A stretch of DNA of 64,000 nucleotides from Algorimicrobium hallyeonense (GCF_042657385.1 NZ_JBHSLA010000001.1:434001-498000), one strand, 5' to 3'. Positions 26,400-35,753 are shown, numbered from the stretch's first letter. Program-made: numbers and translations. The notes: generated by a model not told the origin, from the sequence alone.

Positions 26400-27764
26400 T
26401 TATGAGTTATTTTCAGTTACGGGTAAGGTAAGACTCTTTTTTATTTCCTTTTGAAGAAAAAATCCGGTAACAATAGTTGATAACACATCAGCAATAGGAA
26501 AGGACATCCAAACACCCATTTCGCCATAAAAATGGGGCAAAATTAAAATGAGCGGGATAAAGAAAAATCCTTGCCTTGTTAGTGTTAATAGTAATGCCGG
26601 AATAGCCTTTCCTACAGCCTGAAAATAGGCAGCACCAATAAGTTGTAGTGCAATAATAGGTGTGGCTGCAAAAACCCATCGCATAGCGCTTGGAGTTTCC
26701 GCAATTACTTCGGTATCTGATGTAAATAAACGCGTAATTGCTTCTGGAAAAATCATTAATAAAAGAAAAACTAAAGTAGCTAAACCCGCAGCATATTTTA
26801 TAGCCGTATATATGGTTTCTTTAACACGATCATACTTTTCTGCACCATAATTATAACCAGCTATTGGCAAGAATCCTTGGGTAACGCCAAAAACGGGAAA
26901 AAGCGCAAACATGAGCATTCGTCCTACAATAGCGTACGCCGTAACGGATGTTTCGCCACCTAAATCGTACAGAATATTATTCATAAATAAATAGGTAATA
27001 CTAACAACAGCTTGTCTAGCAAGAGTAACGAAACCTAATGAACTGATTTCTGAAACGATGCTTTTATTGAGTCCTAAATGCGAAAAATTCAGTTTTAATT
27101 CAGAATGTTTAGATAGAAAAAACCAAACGATAAAAGCAAGACATAGAATATAAGAACCCGTTGTTGCCCATGCGGCTCCTGCCATACCATAATCCAACAG
27201 GTTTATAAAAACGTAGTCTAAAATTAAATTTCCCACGGACGGAATTAGCATGGCATACATGGCAAATTTGGGTTTGCCTTCTGCACGAATTACCGTGTTT
27301 CCCATCATGCTTAATGCTAAAACAGGAACTCCATACAATACAATTTTATAGTAAATTTTGGCTGGCTCAAAAATAGCACCTTGACCACCAAAAGCAGGAA
27401 TAATATCATTTACGTAAATTAAACCAAAGGTAACCATGGCAATGGTTAGCAACAACGTTAAGGTAATTTGATTTCCAAAAACTTTTAAAGCTTTTACGGA
27501 ATTATTGGCACCAAGAGCTCGGGAAATAATGGACGACCCTCCTATTCCAATGCTCATACCTAAAGCGGCAATAAAGAAGGAAACAGGCAACACAACATTA
27601 ATAGCTGCAATAGCCGTTGAACCAATCCATTGACCTACGAAAATGGTATCGACTAAAATATTTAGCGACATAACCAAAATACCTATAGATGCCGGTACAG
27701 CTTGCTTGATAAGCAATTTACCGATGGGACTTGTACCTAATTCTACAGATGCAATTTTAGCCAT
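26400..27764 (-). CDS. MATE-family multidrug/metabolite exporter
   Basis: 454 aa with about twelve membrane segments in two related halves. The first half begins KLLIKQAVPASIGILVMSLN, and a typical MATE stretch SIGIGGSSIISRALGANN lies near residues 75-92. It exports organic cations or drugs with Na+ or H+. It lies between hemJ and hemH in the same direction (gaps 10 and 35 bp). It may simply be co-transcribed, or it could move a porphyrin-related compound, which is speculation. Confidence 0.92.
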   Translation of the reverse strand: MAKIASVELGTSPIGKLLIKQAVPASIGILVMSLNILVDTIFVGQWIGSTAIAAINVVLPVSFFIAALGMSIGIGGSSIISRALGANNSVKALKVFGNQITLTLLLTIAMVTFGLIYVNDIIPAFGGQGAIFEPAKIYYKIVLYGVPVLALSMMGNTVIRAEGKPKFAMYAMLIPSVGNLILDYVFINLLDYGMAGAAWATTGSYILCLAFIVWFFLSKHSELKLNFSHLGLNKSIVSEISSLGFVTLARQAVVSITYLFMNNILYDLGGETSVTAYAIVGRMLMFALFPVFGVTQGFLPIAGYNYGAEKYDRVKETIYTAIKYAAGLATLVFLLLMIFPEAITRLFTSDTEVIAETPSAMRWVFAATPIIALQLIGAAYFQAVGKAIPALLLTLTRQGFFFIPLILILPHFYGEMGVWMSFPIADVLSTIVTGFFLQKEIKKSLTLPVTENNS

Positions 27765-27799
27765 ATTTATTTCCTAGATAATCGGAATTTCACTACAAT

Positions 27800-28834
27800 T
27801 TATACGGTTTCAGGTTCAGAAGTTGCCCAGTTATTAATCCATTTAGCTAATAAATCAACCCAAGGCTTATCAGCGTTTAAACAAGGAATTGTGGTAAATT
27901 CATTACCGCCCATTTCGTGGAAAATTTCTTCACCTTCCATGGCAATTTCTTCTAAAGTTTCTAGGCAATCACTCACAAAGGCTGGCGTTACAATTGCCAT
28001 GTTTTTAATGCCTTCTTTTCCTAGTCGTTCAATGGTTCGGTCTGTATATGGTAACAACCACGGATCGAAACCTAAACGGGATTGAAAACTAGACGAATAT
28101 GTACCAGGTGCAAAACCTAATTTTTCAGCCACTAAACGCGTCACTTCGAAACATTGATGTCTGTAACAAAATTCATGTGCTGGAGATGGTGTTGCACAAC
28201 AACTTCCATCAATTTTACAATGCGACTTGGTAATATCACTTTTTCGAATATGACGTTCCGGAACACCATGATACGAAAACAACAAATGTTCGTAATTTTT
28301 GCCTTCTAAATGTCGGGCAATACTATCGGATAGTACGTTAATATAATCAGAATTATTATAAAAAGCAGGTAAGCTATTGATGGTAATATTTGGAAAATGT
28401 GCTTGACGAATTTCCTCTGCCAACACCAAAATAGTTTCCGTTGTTGCCATAGCAAACTGCGGATATAATGGTATTAAAAACACGGCATCAACACCTTTAT
28501 CTACTAATTCTTGAATTCCCTTTTTAATAGTCATACTGCCATAACGCATGGCCAAAGCTACAGGATAATCCACCTCTTGCTGAATACGTTCCTGCAACTG
28601 TTCAGAAAGCACAATTAATGGCGAACCGTTTTCCCACCATATTTTTTTATAAGCAGCTGCTGATGCTTTTGGACGCGTATTTAAGATAATACCTTTTACA
28701 ATCAAGGTACGTGCCCAAAGTGGCACATCAATTACACGTTCATCCATTAAAAATTCTCCTAAATACTTTTTTACATCTTTCGGTTCTGGACTATCTGGTG
28801 AACCTAGATTAACGAGTAAAACGCCTTTTTTCAT
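27800..28834 (-). CDS. hemH: Ferrochelatase with internal Cys-rich insertion
   Basis: 344 aa. It inserts Fe(II) into protoporphyrin IX, the last step of protohaem synthesis. Family motifs: LLVNLGSPDSPEPKDVKKYL at the start, the catalytic His in LLFSYHGVPERH (about residue 190) and a second half with GFAPGTYSSSFQSRLG and WLLPYTD. Between them lie five Cys at 206, 212, 213, 223 and 228. An internal Cys cluster like this is known from a class of [2Fe-2S] ferrochelatases such as that of Bdellovibrio. It starts 50 bp downstream of the AraC gene. Confidence 0.96.
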   Translation of the reverse strand: MKKGVLLVNLGSPDSPEPKDVKKYLGEFLMDERVIDVPLWARTLIVKGIILNTRPKASAAAYKKIWWENGSPLIVLSEQLQERIQQEVDYPVALAMRYGSMTIKKGIQELVDKGVDAVFLIPLYPQFAMATTETILVLAEEIRQAHFPNITINSLPAFYNNSDYINVLSDSIARHLEGKNYEHLLFSYHGVPERHIRKSDITKSHCKIDGSCCATPSPAHEFCYRHQCFEVTRLVAEKLGFAPGTYSSSFQSRLGFDPWLLPYTDRTIERLGKEGIKNMAIVTPAFVSDCLETLEEIAMEGEEIFHEMGGNEFTTIPCLNADKPWVDLLAKWINNWATSEPETV

Positions 28835-28884
28835 TCAATATTTTTTTTGGTAACTAAAGCTCTTTTTGTATTCCGAATTTGAAT

Positions 28885-29778
28885 TTACGAAGATACTGAC
28901 ATTATGTATTTTTTTGGCGTTGTGCCATATTTCTTTTTAAAGGCGGCAATAAAATGACTAGATGTACTGTAACCAACTTTTAAACCTACTTCATTGACGT
29001 TATTATCACCAGATTCTAATAATTTTCTGGCAACTTCCATTTTATAATCAAATAGAAAACTAAATACAGAATCGCCATAAATTTCTTTAAAGCCTTCCTT
29101 TAGTTTCTTTAAACTTAATTGAATTTCATCTGCTAATTCCTGAAGCGTTGGAGGTTCAGACATGCGTGAAATAATAATATCTTTCGCTTTCTTAATTTTC
29201 AATACATTGGTTTCATCCGCTAAAAATGGACATTGTTCAATATTAGCATCTTCGCTTCTATTAAAATACAAACTCAATAATTCGTATGCTTTCGCTTTAA
29301 AATACAAGCTTTTAACAGATGAGTTTAAATTATAATTAATCAATTGATTAAGCACAATAGCCATTGATGGCGAAATGACACTATCCTTATAATACTTTTT
29401 GTCCTTATTATCACCACTTAAAAACGTGATGTAATTGGCTTCTTGCGAAAATAATCCGTGAAATTTTTGAATCGAAAAAATCATGGATACCAACCAAGAT
29501 TTTGGTTGAACACTCATGTGTATCGGTAAATCACGTTGCGGATTGTATAATAATAAAGCCGTTTCTTCTTTTATATTTAAAGAATAACTCCCATTATTAA
29601 ACATAAAGACACTAGAACCTTTTACACAGAAATGAAATTGAATAAAGCTACTATCAATCTCGCGTTCAACAATTTCGGCTTGGTCATTATCATTTTGATA
29701 GGTTAAAATGATAAATCCATCATCTACATTCGTTTCTTTAAAAGTTCTTTGAGCGACATTTTTTACAGTATCTGCCAT
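28885..29778 (-). CDS. AraC-family regulator next to haem genes
   Basis: 297 aa. A non-HTH N-terminal domain (about 1-190) with beta-rich sequence (SSFIQFHFCVKGSSVFMFNN) precedes two helix-turn-helix units at the C-terminus. The first is PPTLQELADEIQLSLKKLKE and the second VNEVGLKVGYSTSSHFIAAF, ending in the usual KKYGTTPKKYI. The effector is unknown. It diverges from hemA and precedes hemH, so control of haem synthesis is likely. A TTTAGA/TCTAAA palindrome lies in its own leader region, suggesting that it is repressed by metal. TACTTTTG (29851-29844, minus) is its -7 element. Confidence 0.9.
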   Translation of the reverse strand: MADTVKNVAQRTFKETNVDDGFIILTYQNDNDQAEIVEREIDSSFIQFHFCVKGSSVFMFNNGSYSLNIKEETALLLYNPQRDLPIHMSVQPKSWLVSMIFSIQKFHGLFSQEANYITFLSGDNKDKKYYKDSVISPSMAIVLNQLINYNLNSSVKSLYFKAKAYELLSLYFNRSEDANIEQCPFLADETNVLKIKKAKDIIISRMSEPPTLQELADEIQLSLKKLKEGFKEIYGDSVFSFLFDYKMEVARKLLESGDNNVNEVGLKVGYSTSSHFIAAFKKKYGTTPKKYIMSVSS

Positions 29779-29796
29779 AGATATTTTTTCTTTCTA

Positions 29797-29851
29797 TTTA
29801 GATTCATTCTAAACTAATAAGTCTAAATTCGTTGGTACGACTGCAAAAGTA
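29797..29851 (-). promoter_or_regulatory. araC promoter and metal-box palindrome
   Basis: The minus-strand -7 element TACTTTTG lies at 29851-29844. Downstream of it are a half-site TCTAAAT (29822-29828) and the 17-bp palindrome TTTAGATTCATTCTAAA (29797-29813), the most symmetric of three such boxes in the window. Its location between the transcription start and the ATG suits a roadblock repressor. Confidence 0.6.
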
Positions 29852-29945
29852 TGACATTTATCATATTATTTTGAAAAATAACGTTAAAAAACCCGTAACG
29901 ATACTAATAGTTCTTTGAGCGTTACTTTATTCCACATTACCAATC

Positions 29946-29953
29946 TACATTTG
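29946..29953 (+). promoter_or_regulatory. -7 element of hemA
   Basis: TACATTTG matches TAnnTTTG exactly and would start transcription about 15 bp before the preferred ATG at 29975. An inverted repeat GTAACG-N19-CGTTAC (29895-29925) just upstream is a possible regulator site. Confidence 0.45.
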
Positions 29954-29974
29954 TTAGGAATTTTGAAAACGACT

Positions 29975-31237
29975 ATGGAGCAATACCAAATTTCTAAAGG
30001 AACCTACTTCTACGCCATCGGGATAAGTTATAAAAAAGCGGATGCCGAAATACGCGGTCATTTTAGTTTAGACGATTCTGGAAAACAAGCCCTGTTAGAA
30101 CAAGCCAAAAACAGTGGTGTTGAAAGCTTGATAGTTACCTCTACGTGTAACCGTACAGAAATTTACGGCTTTGCAGAACATCCATACCAACTTATCAAAC
30201 TCTTGTGTGATAACACCAAAGGTACCGTTGATGAGTTTCAAAAAGTAGCTTACATATATAAAAACCGTGATGCTATCTCACACATGTTCCGCGTAGGTTC
30301 TGGATTAGACAGTCAAATTTTAGGTGATTTTGAAATAATAGGTCAATTGAAAAACGCCACGATTGCTTCAAAAAAATTAGGTCTTGTTAATTCATTTTTA
30401 GAACGTTTAATAAATTCCGTTATTCAAGCAAGTAAACGTATTAAAACAGAAACGAATATTTCATCAGGAGCTACATCGGTTTCATTTGCATCTGTTCAAT
30501 ATATTTTAAATGAAGTTACTGATGTTGCTTCAAAAAACATCCTATTATTTGGAACAGGCAAAATAGGGAGAAACACCTGTGAAAATTTGGTGAAACACTC
30601 TAAAAATTCGCACATAACCCTTATTAATAGAACAAAAAATAAAGCAGAACGCATTGCAGGTAAATTCAATTTAATTGTAAAAGATTACGCCAATTTACAA
30701 GAGGAAATTAGCGCGACTGATGTTTTAATTGTTGCAACAGGCGCACAATTACCAACCGTTGATAAAGATATTATTCAGAACAAAAAACCGTTAATAATTT
30801 TAGATTTATCCATTCCGAAAAACGTTAATAGCAACGTTACAGATTTACCAAACGTAACTCTAATTCATATGGATCAATTGGCGGAAATGACAGATGCCAC
30901 GCTTGAAAACAGACGTTTGGACATTCCGCGTGCAGAAGCTATTATTGAAGACATCAAAGCCGAGTTTAGCAGTTGGTTGGTAACTAGACGTTTTGCACCA
31001 ACCATTAAAGCTTTAAAGTTAAAATTAACGGATTTTAAAAATGCGGAACTAGATACACAACGAAAAAAAATAGCCGATTTTAACGAATCGCAAGCTGAAC
31101 TGATCAGCAATAATATTATTCAAAAAATTACCAATCATTTCGCGCATCACTTAAAAGATGATGCCGTTACTACTGATGAAAGCCTAGAACTTATAAAAAA
31201 GGTATTTCAACTTGAAGAAACCATAAAACATGTCTAA
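29975..31237 (+). CDS. hemA: Glutamyl-tRNA reductase
   Basis: 420 aa. It reduces glutamyl-tRNA to glutamate-1-semialdehyde, the first committed step of C5-pathway haem synthesis. The catalytic Cys58 lies in VTSTCNRTEIYG. The nucleotide-binding region ILLFGTGKIGRNTCENL (about 189-205) and the C-terminal dimerisation helices follow. I chose the ATG at 29975 because the upstream in-frame ATG at 29915 lies before the likely promoter. The gene overlaps hemCD by 8 bp. The next enzyme, HemL, is not in the window. Confidence 0.96.
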   Translation: MEQYQISKGTYFYAIGISYKKADAEIRGHFSLDDSGKQALLEQAKNSGVESLIVTSTCNRTEIYGFAEHPYQLIKLLCDNTKGTVDEFQKVAYIYKNRDAISHMFRVGSGLDSQILGDFEIIGQLKNATIASKKLGLVNSFLERLINSVIQASKRIKTETNISSGATSVSFASVQYILNEVTDVASKNILLFGTGKIGRNTCENLVKHSKNSHITLINRTKNKAERIAGKFNLIVKDYANLQEEISATDVLIVATGAQLPTVDKDIIQNKKPLIILDLSIPKNVNSNVTDLPNVTLIHMDQLAEMTDATLENRRLDIPRAEAIIEDIKAEFSSWLVTRRFAPTIKALKLKLTDFKNAELDTQRKKIADFNESQAELISNNIIQKITNHFAHHLKDDAVTTDESLELIKKVFQLEETIKHV

Positions 31238-32807
31238 AACAATACGCATTGGCACACGTGATAGTGAACTAGCACTATGGCAAGCCAAAACAGTCCAAAG
31301 CATCATAGAGCAACTTGGACATAAAACTGTAATTGTGCCTGTAAAATCTACAGGCGATTTAGTTTTAAACAAACCCATTTACGAGCTTGGAATTACAGGT
31401 GTTTTCACTAAAACACTAGATATTGCCATGTTAAATGATGACATTGATATTGCGGTACATTCCTTTAAAGATGTACCAACCTTATTGCCAGCTGGCATTG
31501 TTCAGGCAGCCGTAATTAAAAGAGGAAATGTTAGAGACACGTTGGTATTTAAAGATAACGAAGAATTCTTATCACAGAAAGATGCCGTAATTGCCACTGG
31601 TAGTTTACGCAGACGTGCACAATGGCTAAACCGCTATCCAACACATACTGTTGAAGATATTCGTGGAAATGTAAACTTACGTCTACAAAAATTAGAAGAT
31701 AACGACCACTGGAATGCCGCTATTTTTGCCGCTGCTGGATTGGGACGTATTGATAAAAGACCCGAAAATGCCATTAACCTAAATTGGATGATTCCGGCTC
31801 CTGCTCAAGGTGCTATTATGGTTACGGCTTTAGAGGAAGATGAAGAAATTCGCGCCATCTGTGCCGAAATAAATCATGAAGAAACCGAAATTTGTACAAC
31901 CATAGAACGTAAATTTTTAAACCTATTAGAAGGTGGTTGTTCTGCTCCTATTGGTGCATTAGCTTTTATTAAAGACGAAGAAATAAACTTTACAGGTGTT
32001 TTATTAAGTCCTGATGGAAGTAAAAAAATTGAAGTTACTAGAAACGAGAAATTAGGTGAGCACCATAATTTAGCACAATTTTGTGCCGAGTATGTTATTG
32101 AACGTGGCGGAAAACGCCTCATGGATGATATAAAAAATTCAGATAGAAAAATAAATATCTATTCAACCAAAAGATTAACGGAAGACCAACGATTATTATT
32201 TCATAATGATGTGGTTGCCGATAGTAGTGATTTTGCTAAAATCAACTTAAATCGTATTCACCCAAGTATTTTAAAGAAAGAGATTGAAAACGTAATCATT
32301 ACTAGTAAAAACGGCGTTGAATCTTTAACCACAAATTATTCTGCTGCCGAATTACAGTTTAAAAATATTTACTGTGTAGGTCGTCGTACCAAGCGTATGA
32401 TTGAAAAACGCATCGGTCCCGTTAAGTTTGCTGCTAATTACGCACAAGATTTAGCAGAACATTTGGTTGAATTTATGGAGGGTACAGAAGTTACTTATTT
32501 CTGTAGTAACTTACATTTAGACACCATACCAACTATTTTGGCCGAGAATAATATAACTGTTAAAGAGGTAGAGGCTTACGAAACAAAATACGATGGAAAA
32601 GTTATAGCCGATTCGGTTGAAGGTGTTATGTTTTACAGCCCATCAACGGTTGAAAGTTATATACAAAAAAACAAAGCCAAAGGTGTTGCATTTTGCATTG
32701 GTACGACCACAGCAGACGAAGCCAAGAAATATTTTAAAGATGTGCGTATAGCAAAAGTACCAACGGTTGAAAGTGTGGTAGAATTGGTTAATGAATTCTA
32801 TATTTAA
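31230..32807 (+). CDS. hemC: Fused porphobilinogen deaminase / uroporphyrinogen-III synthase
   Basis: 525 aa with two enzymes. Residues 1-305 are HemC: GTRDSELALWQAK at the start, an HSFKDVPT loop, GSLRRRAQW and the cofactor-binding Cys237 in GGCSAPIGA, which holds the dipyrromethane primer. Residues about 310-525 are HemD-like: NVIITSKNGVESL, TYFCSNLHLDTIP, VMFYSPSTVESY and FCIGTTTADEA. The fusion lets hydroxymethylbilane pass straight to ring closure; it is the usual arrangement in many Flavobacteriia. A 92-bp gap follows before hemE. Confidence 0.95.
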   Translation: MSKTIRIGTRDSELALWQAKTVQSIIEQLGHKTVIVPVKSTGDLVLNKPIYELGITGVFTKTLDIAMLNDDIDIAVHSFKDVPTLLPAGIVQAAVIKRGNVRDTLVFKDNEEFLSQKDAVIATGSLRRRAQWLNRYPTHTVEDIRGNVNLRLQKLEDNDHWNAAIFAAAGLGRIDKRPENAINLNWMIPAPAQGAIMVTALEEDEEIRAICAEINHEETEICTTIERKFLNLLEGGCSAPIGALAFIKDEEINFTGVLLSPDGSKKIEVTRNEKLGEHHNLAQFCAEYVIERGGKRLMDDIKNSDRKINIYSTKRLTEDQRLLFHNDVVADSSDFAKINLNRIHPSILKKEIENVIITSKNGVESLTTNYSAAELQFKNIYCVGRRTKRMIEKRIGPVKFAANYAQDLAEHLVEFMEGTEVTYFCSNLHLDTIPTILAENNITVKEVEAYETKYDGKVIADSVEGVMFYSPSTVESYIQKNKAKGVAFCIGTTTADEAKKYFKDVRIAKVPTVESVVELVNEFYI

Positions 32808-32899
32808 AATTTAAGGACTTCAAATCTGTCAAACGATTTAAAGTTAAGTATTAAAATAAAAACAGCTAGTAGCAAATTGCCAGTAGCATATAGCAAGAT

Positions 32900-33925
32900 A
32901 TGATTAAGAACGATTTATTTTTAAGAGCATTAAAAGGTGAAACCGTAGAGCGTCCTCCAGTTTGGATGATGCGTCAAGCAGGGCGTTATTTACCAGAATT
33001 CATGGAAATAAAAGCCAAATATGATTTCTTTACGCGTTGTCAAACCCCAGAGTTAGCAAGTGAAATTACGGTTCAACCTATCCGCAGGTACGGCATGGAT
33101 GCAGCCATTTTATTTAGTGATATTTTAGTGATTCCGCAGGCTATGAATATTGAGGTTCAAATGAAACCTAATTTCGGGCCTTACTTACCCAATCCTATTC
33201 GCACGCAAAAAGACGTGGACAACGTTATTGTTCCGGATGTAACGGTTGCTTTGGATTATGTATATCAAGCTATTAAAGCTACCAAAGAAAAGTTAAACGA
33301 TGAAGTGCCATTAATAGGTTTTGCAGGTTCACCATGGACTATTTTATGCTACTGTGTACAAGGGCAAGGCAGTAAAAACTTTGATAAAGCGAAGGAATTT
33401 TGTTTTACAAATCCCGTTGCTGCACACCAATTATTACAAAAAATTACAGATACAACTATTGCTTATTTAAAAGAAAAAGTAAAGGCTGGTGTTAATGCCG
33501 TTCAAGTATTCGATTCTTGGGGTGGCATGTTATCACCTGTTGATTATCAAGAATTTTCTTGGCAATATATCCAACAAATTATTGATGCTTTAAAAGATGA
33601 AACGCCTGTAATTGCTTTTGGTAAAGGCTGCTGGTTTGCCTTAGATACTATGGCAAAATCTGGTGCATCAGCTTTAGGCGTTGACTGGACATGCTCACCA
33701 AAAAATGCCCGTTATTTAACTGGTGGGAACATTACTTTACAAGGTAATTTTGATCCAACGCGTTTGTTTTCGCCACCAATGGAAATTAAAAAAATGGTTC
33801 ATCAAATGATTAATGAGTTTGGAAAAGATAAATATATCGTAAATTTAGGTCACGGTATTTTACCTAATATTCCTTTGGATAATGCCAAAGCGTTTATTGA
33901 TGCTGTAAAAGAGTATCGTGCCTAA
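32900..33925 (+). CDS. hemE: Uroporphyrinogen decarboxylase
   Basis: 341 aa TIM-barrel enzyme that decarboxylates uroporphyrinogen III to coproporphyrinogen III without cofactors. Signature RPPVWMMRQAGRYLPEF (about residues 18-34), the catalytic Asp in ILFSDILVIP (about 80), GFAGSPWTI and the late NLGHGILPNIP are present. The length is typical. The upstream 92 bp contain an imperfect short repeat (GTAGCAAATTGCCAGTAGCA) and no obvious terminator, so it is likely in the same transcript as hemA-hemCD. Confidence 0.97.
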   Translation: MIKNDLFLRALKGETVERPPVWMMRQAGRYLPEFMEIKAKYDFFTRCQTPELASEITVQPIRRYGMDAAILFSDILVIPQAMNIEVQMKPNFGPYLPNPIRTQKDVDNVIVPDVTVALDYVYQAIKATKEKLNDEVPLIGFAGSPWTILCYCVQGQGSKNFDKAKEFCFTNPVAAHQLLQKITDTTIAYLKEKVKAGVNAVQVFDSWGGMLSPVDYQEFSWQYIQQIIDALKDETPVIAFGKGCWFALDTMAKSGASALGVDWTCSPKNARYLTGGNITLQGNFDPTRLFSPPMEIKKMVHQMINEFGKDKYIVNLGHGILPNIPLDNAKAFIDAVKEYRA

Positions 33926-33933
33926 ACGTCATT

Positions 33934-34470
33934 ATGAAGTTAAAAACAGAATCCTTTTCATTGGAAGTCTTAAAACCACAAGATGCGCAAAGCTTAAGTC
34001 GGTTAATGATTTCCAATGGAAAACGATTTCAACAATATCTGCCTACAACCTTATCTGAAAATTTATCTGAAGCAGATTCTAAAAATTATATACAGAGAAA
34101 AACAAAGCAAATAAAAAATAAAACGGAGTTCACTTTTGCCATTAAGGATATTGATTCTGATGATGTTGCGGGTTTAATTATATTAAAAAATATAGACTAT
34201 CAATTAAAACAAGGCGAATTTTCCTATTGTTTAGGTCAGAAATATTCTGGACGAGGCTGGATGACACGAAGTATAAAAGCTGCAAAAAACTTTGCTTTTA
34301 ATGAACTAAAACTAAAATCCTTACAGATAATCATCCATAAATCCAATCTGGCCAGCATTCAGATTGCCGAAAGAAATGGCTTTACTTGGATAAAAACCTT
34401 GGACAATGAATATGTTTCGGGTAAATCGGTTTTAGATATGGAACTATACGAATTACAGTATGAAAAATAA
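33934..34470 (+). CDS. GNAT-family acetyltransferase in the haem operon
   Basis: 178 aa, RimJ/RimL-like. The CoA-binding core is the LGQKYSGRGWMTRSIKAAKNFAF region (about 99-121, Q/RxxGxG/A pattern as YSGRGW), followed by LQIIIHKSNLASIQIAERNG typical of N-terminal acetyltransferases. The target is unknown. It starts 9 bp after hemE and overlaps hemF by 11 bp, so it is firmly embedded in the operon. This suggests, but does not prove, a role connected with haem enzymes or ribosomal proteins. Confidence 0.88.
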   Translation: MKLKTESFSLEVLKPQDAQSLSRLMISNGKRFQQYLPTTLSENLSEADSKNYIQRKTKQIKNKTEFTFAIKDIDSDDVAGLIILKNIDYQLKQGEFSYCLGQKYSGRGWMTRSIKAAKNFAFNELKLKSLQIIIHKSNLASIQIAERNGFTWIKTLDNEYVSGKSVLDMELYELQYEK

Positions 34471-35362
34471 ATTCTACCAATACATTCAAACATTACAGGA
34501 TACCATTACAGCTAAATTAGAAGCGGTGGATGGTAAAGCTACATTTCAAGAAGATATTTGGAAACGACCAGAAGGTGGTGGTGGACGAACACGTGTTATT
34601 GAAAATGGTGCTGTTTTTGAGAAAGGTGGTGTGAATATTTCTGCTGTTCATGGCAAATTACCAGACTCCATGCAAACCTATTTTGGCGTGGAAGATGCTG
34701 ATTTTTTTGCCTGCGGATTAAGCTTGGTTTTGCATCCAAAAAATCCAATGGTTCCAACCGTTCACGCTAATTGGCGCTATTTTGAAATGTATGATAAAGA
34801 TGGAAATATTGTAGATCAATGGTTTGGTGGTGGACAAGATTTAACACCCTATTATTTATTTGAAGAGGATGCAATACACTTTCACCAAACCTGTAAAACG
34901 GCATGCGATAAACATGATCCGGAGTTTTACCCAAAATATAAAGCCAGATGTGATGAATATTTCTATAATACACATAGAAATGAAGGTCGCGGTTTAGGTG
35001 GTTTATTTTTCGATTATTGCAAAGCTACCGAAACCATGAGCATGGAAAACTGGTATAATTTTGTAACCGAAGTTGGCGATAGCTTTTTAGAAGCCTATGC
35101 GCCAATTGTAGAAAAACGCAAAGAATTACCATATACCGACGCCCAACGCACCTGGCAAGAAATCCGTCGTGGTCGTTATGTAGAATTTAATTTGGTTCAT
35201 GATAAAGGCACCCTTTTCGGACTAAAAACAAATGGTCGAATAGAAAGCATTTTAATGAGTTTACCGCCACATGTACAATGGGTTTATGATCATCATCCAG
35301 AAGACGGAAGTGATGAAGAAAAACTAATTAAGGTATTACAAAACCCTATAGATTGGGTATAA
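34460..35362 (+). CDS. hemF: Oxygen-dependent coproporphyrinogen III oxidase
   Basis: 300 aa. It converts coproporphyrinogen III to protoporphyrinogen IX using O2. Motifs: RPEGGGGRTRVIENG near residue 35, VHANWRYFE and WFGGGQDLTPYY (about 125-136), then RGLGGLFFDY and RGRYVEFNLVHDKGT (about 235-249). Presence of hemF, with no hemN in the window, points to aerobic haem synthesis here. Its start overlaps the acetyltransferase gene by 11 bp and its stop is followed one base later by the YchJ-like gene. Confidence 0.97.
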   Translation: MKNKFYQYIQTLQDTITAKLEAVDGKATFQEDIWKRPEGGGGRTRVIENGAVFEKGGVNISAVHGKLPDSMQTYFGVEDADFFACGLSLVLHPKNPMVPTVHANWRYFEMYDKDGNIVDQWFGGGQDLTPYYLFEEDAIHFHQTCKTACDKHDPEFYPKYKARCDEYFYNTHRNEGRGLGGLFFDYCKATETMSMENWYNFVTEVGDSFLEAYAPIVEKRKELPYTDAQRTWQEIRRGRYVEFNLVHDKGTLFGLKTNGRIESILMSLPPHVQWVYDHHPEDGSDEEKLIKVLQNPIDWV

Positions 35363-35363
35363 T

Positions 35364-35753
35364 ATGAATTGTTACTGCGGAAATAATAAAACCTATAATG
35401 ACTGTTGTGAAGTATTTCATTTAAATCAAGGAAAAACAGAAACAGCAGAGCAACTTATGCGTTCTAGGTATAGTGCATTTGTAATTGCCAATGGTGATTA
35501 TTTGATGCAAACCCATCACAGTTCTTCAAGACCAACTTCCGAAAAAGAAGCTATTATACAATGGGCGCAATCTGTAGACTGGATAAAACTAGAAATTATA
35601 AATACTACCAAAGGTTTAAAAAACGATAATGAAGGAACAGTAACATTTAATGCATATTTTTATGAAAACGGAAACGTTGAAATTATTCATGAAAATTCGG
35701 CTTTTATAAAAGAAAATAAAACATGGTATTATTTAGGTTATGCCAAAAATTAA
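35364..35753 (+). CDS. YchJ-like SEC-C zinc-motif protein
   Basis: 129 aa. The N-terminus CYCGNNKTYNDCCEVFH is an SEC-C-type zinc motif (C3, C5, C14, C15/H). It is followed by the YchJ M-domain, which has an NTF2-like fold (LMRSRYSAFVIANGDYL, SVDWIKLEII, VTFNAYF). The function is not known. It starts 1 bp after hemF and ends 6 bp before hemB, so it must be co-transcribed with both. Confidence 0.9.
   Translation: MNCYCGNNKTYNDCCEVFHLNQGKTETAEQLMRSRYSAFVIANGDYLMQTHHSSSRPTSEKEAIIQWAQSVDWIKLEIINTTKGLKNDNEGTVTFNAYFYENGNVEIIHENSAFIKENKTWYYLGYAKN

Noticed and set aside
29915..29974. Upstream in-frame start of hemA
   Set aside because: It precedes the exact -7 element at 29946-29953 and adds 20 residues not typical of the family.
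33934..34470. Acetyltransferase as a foreign insertion in the haem operon
   Set aside because: Base composition matches its neighbours and the overlaps with flanking genes are tight, so no sign of recent transfer.
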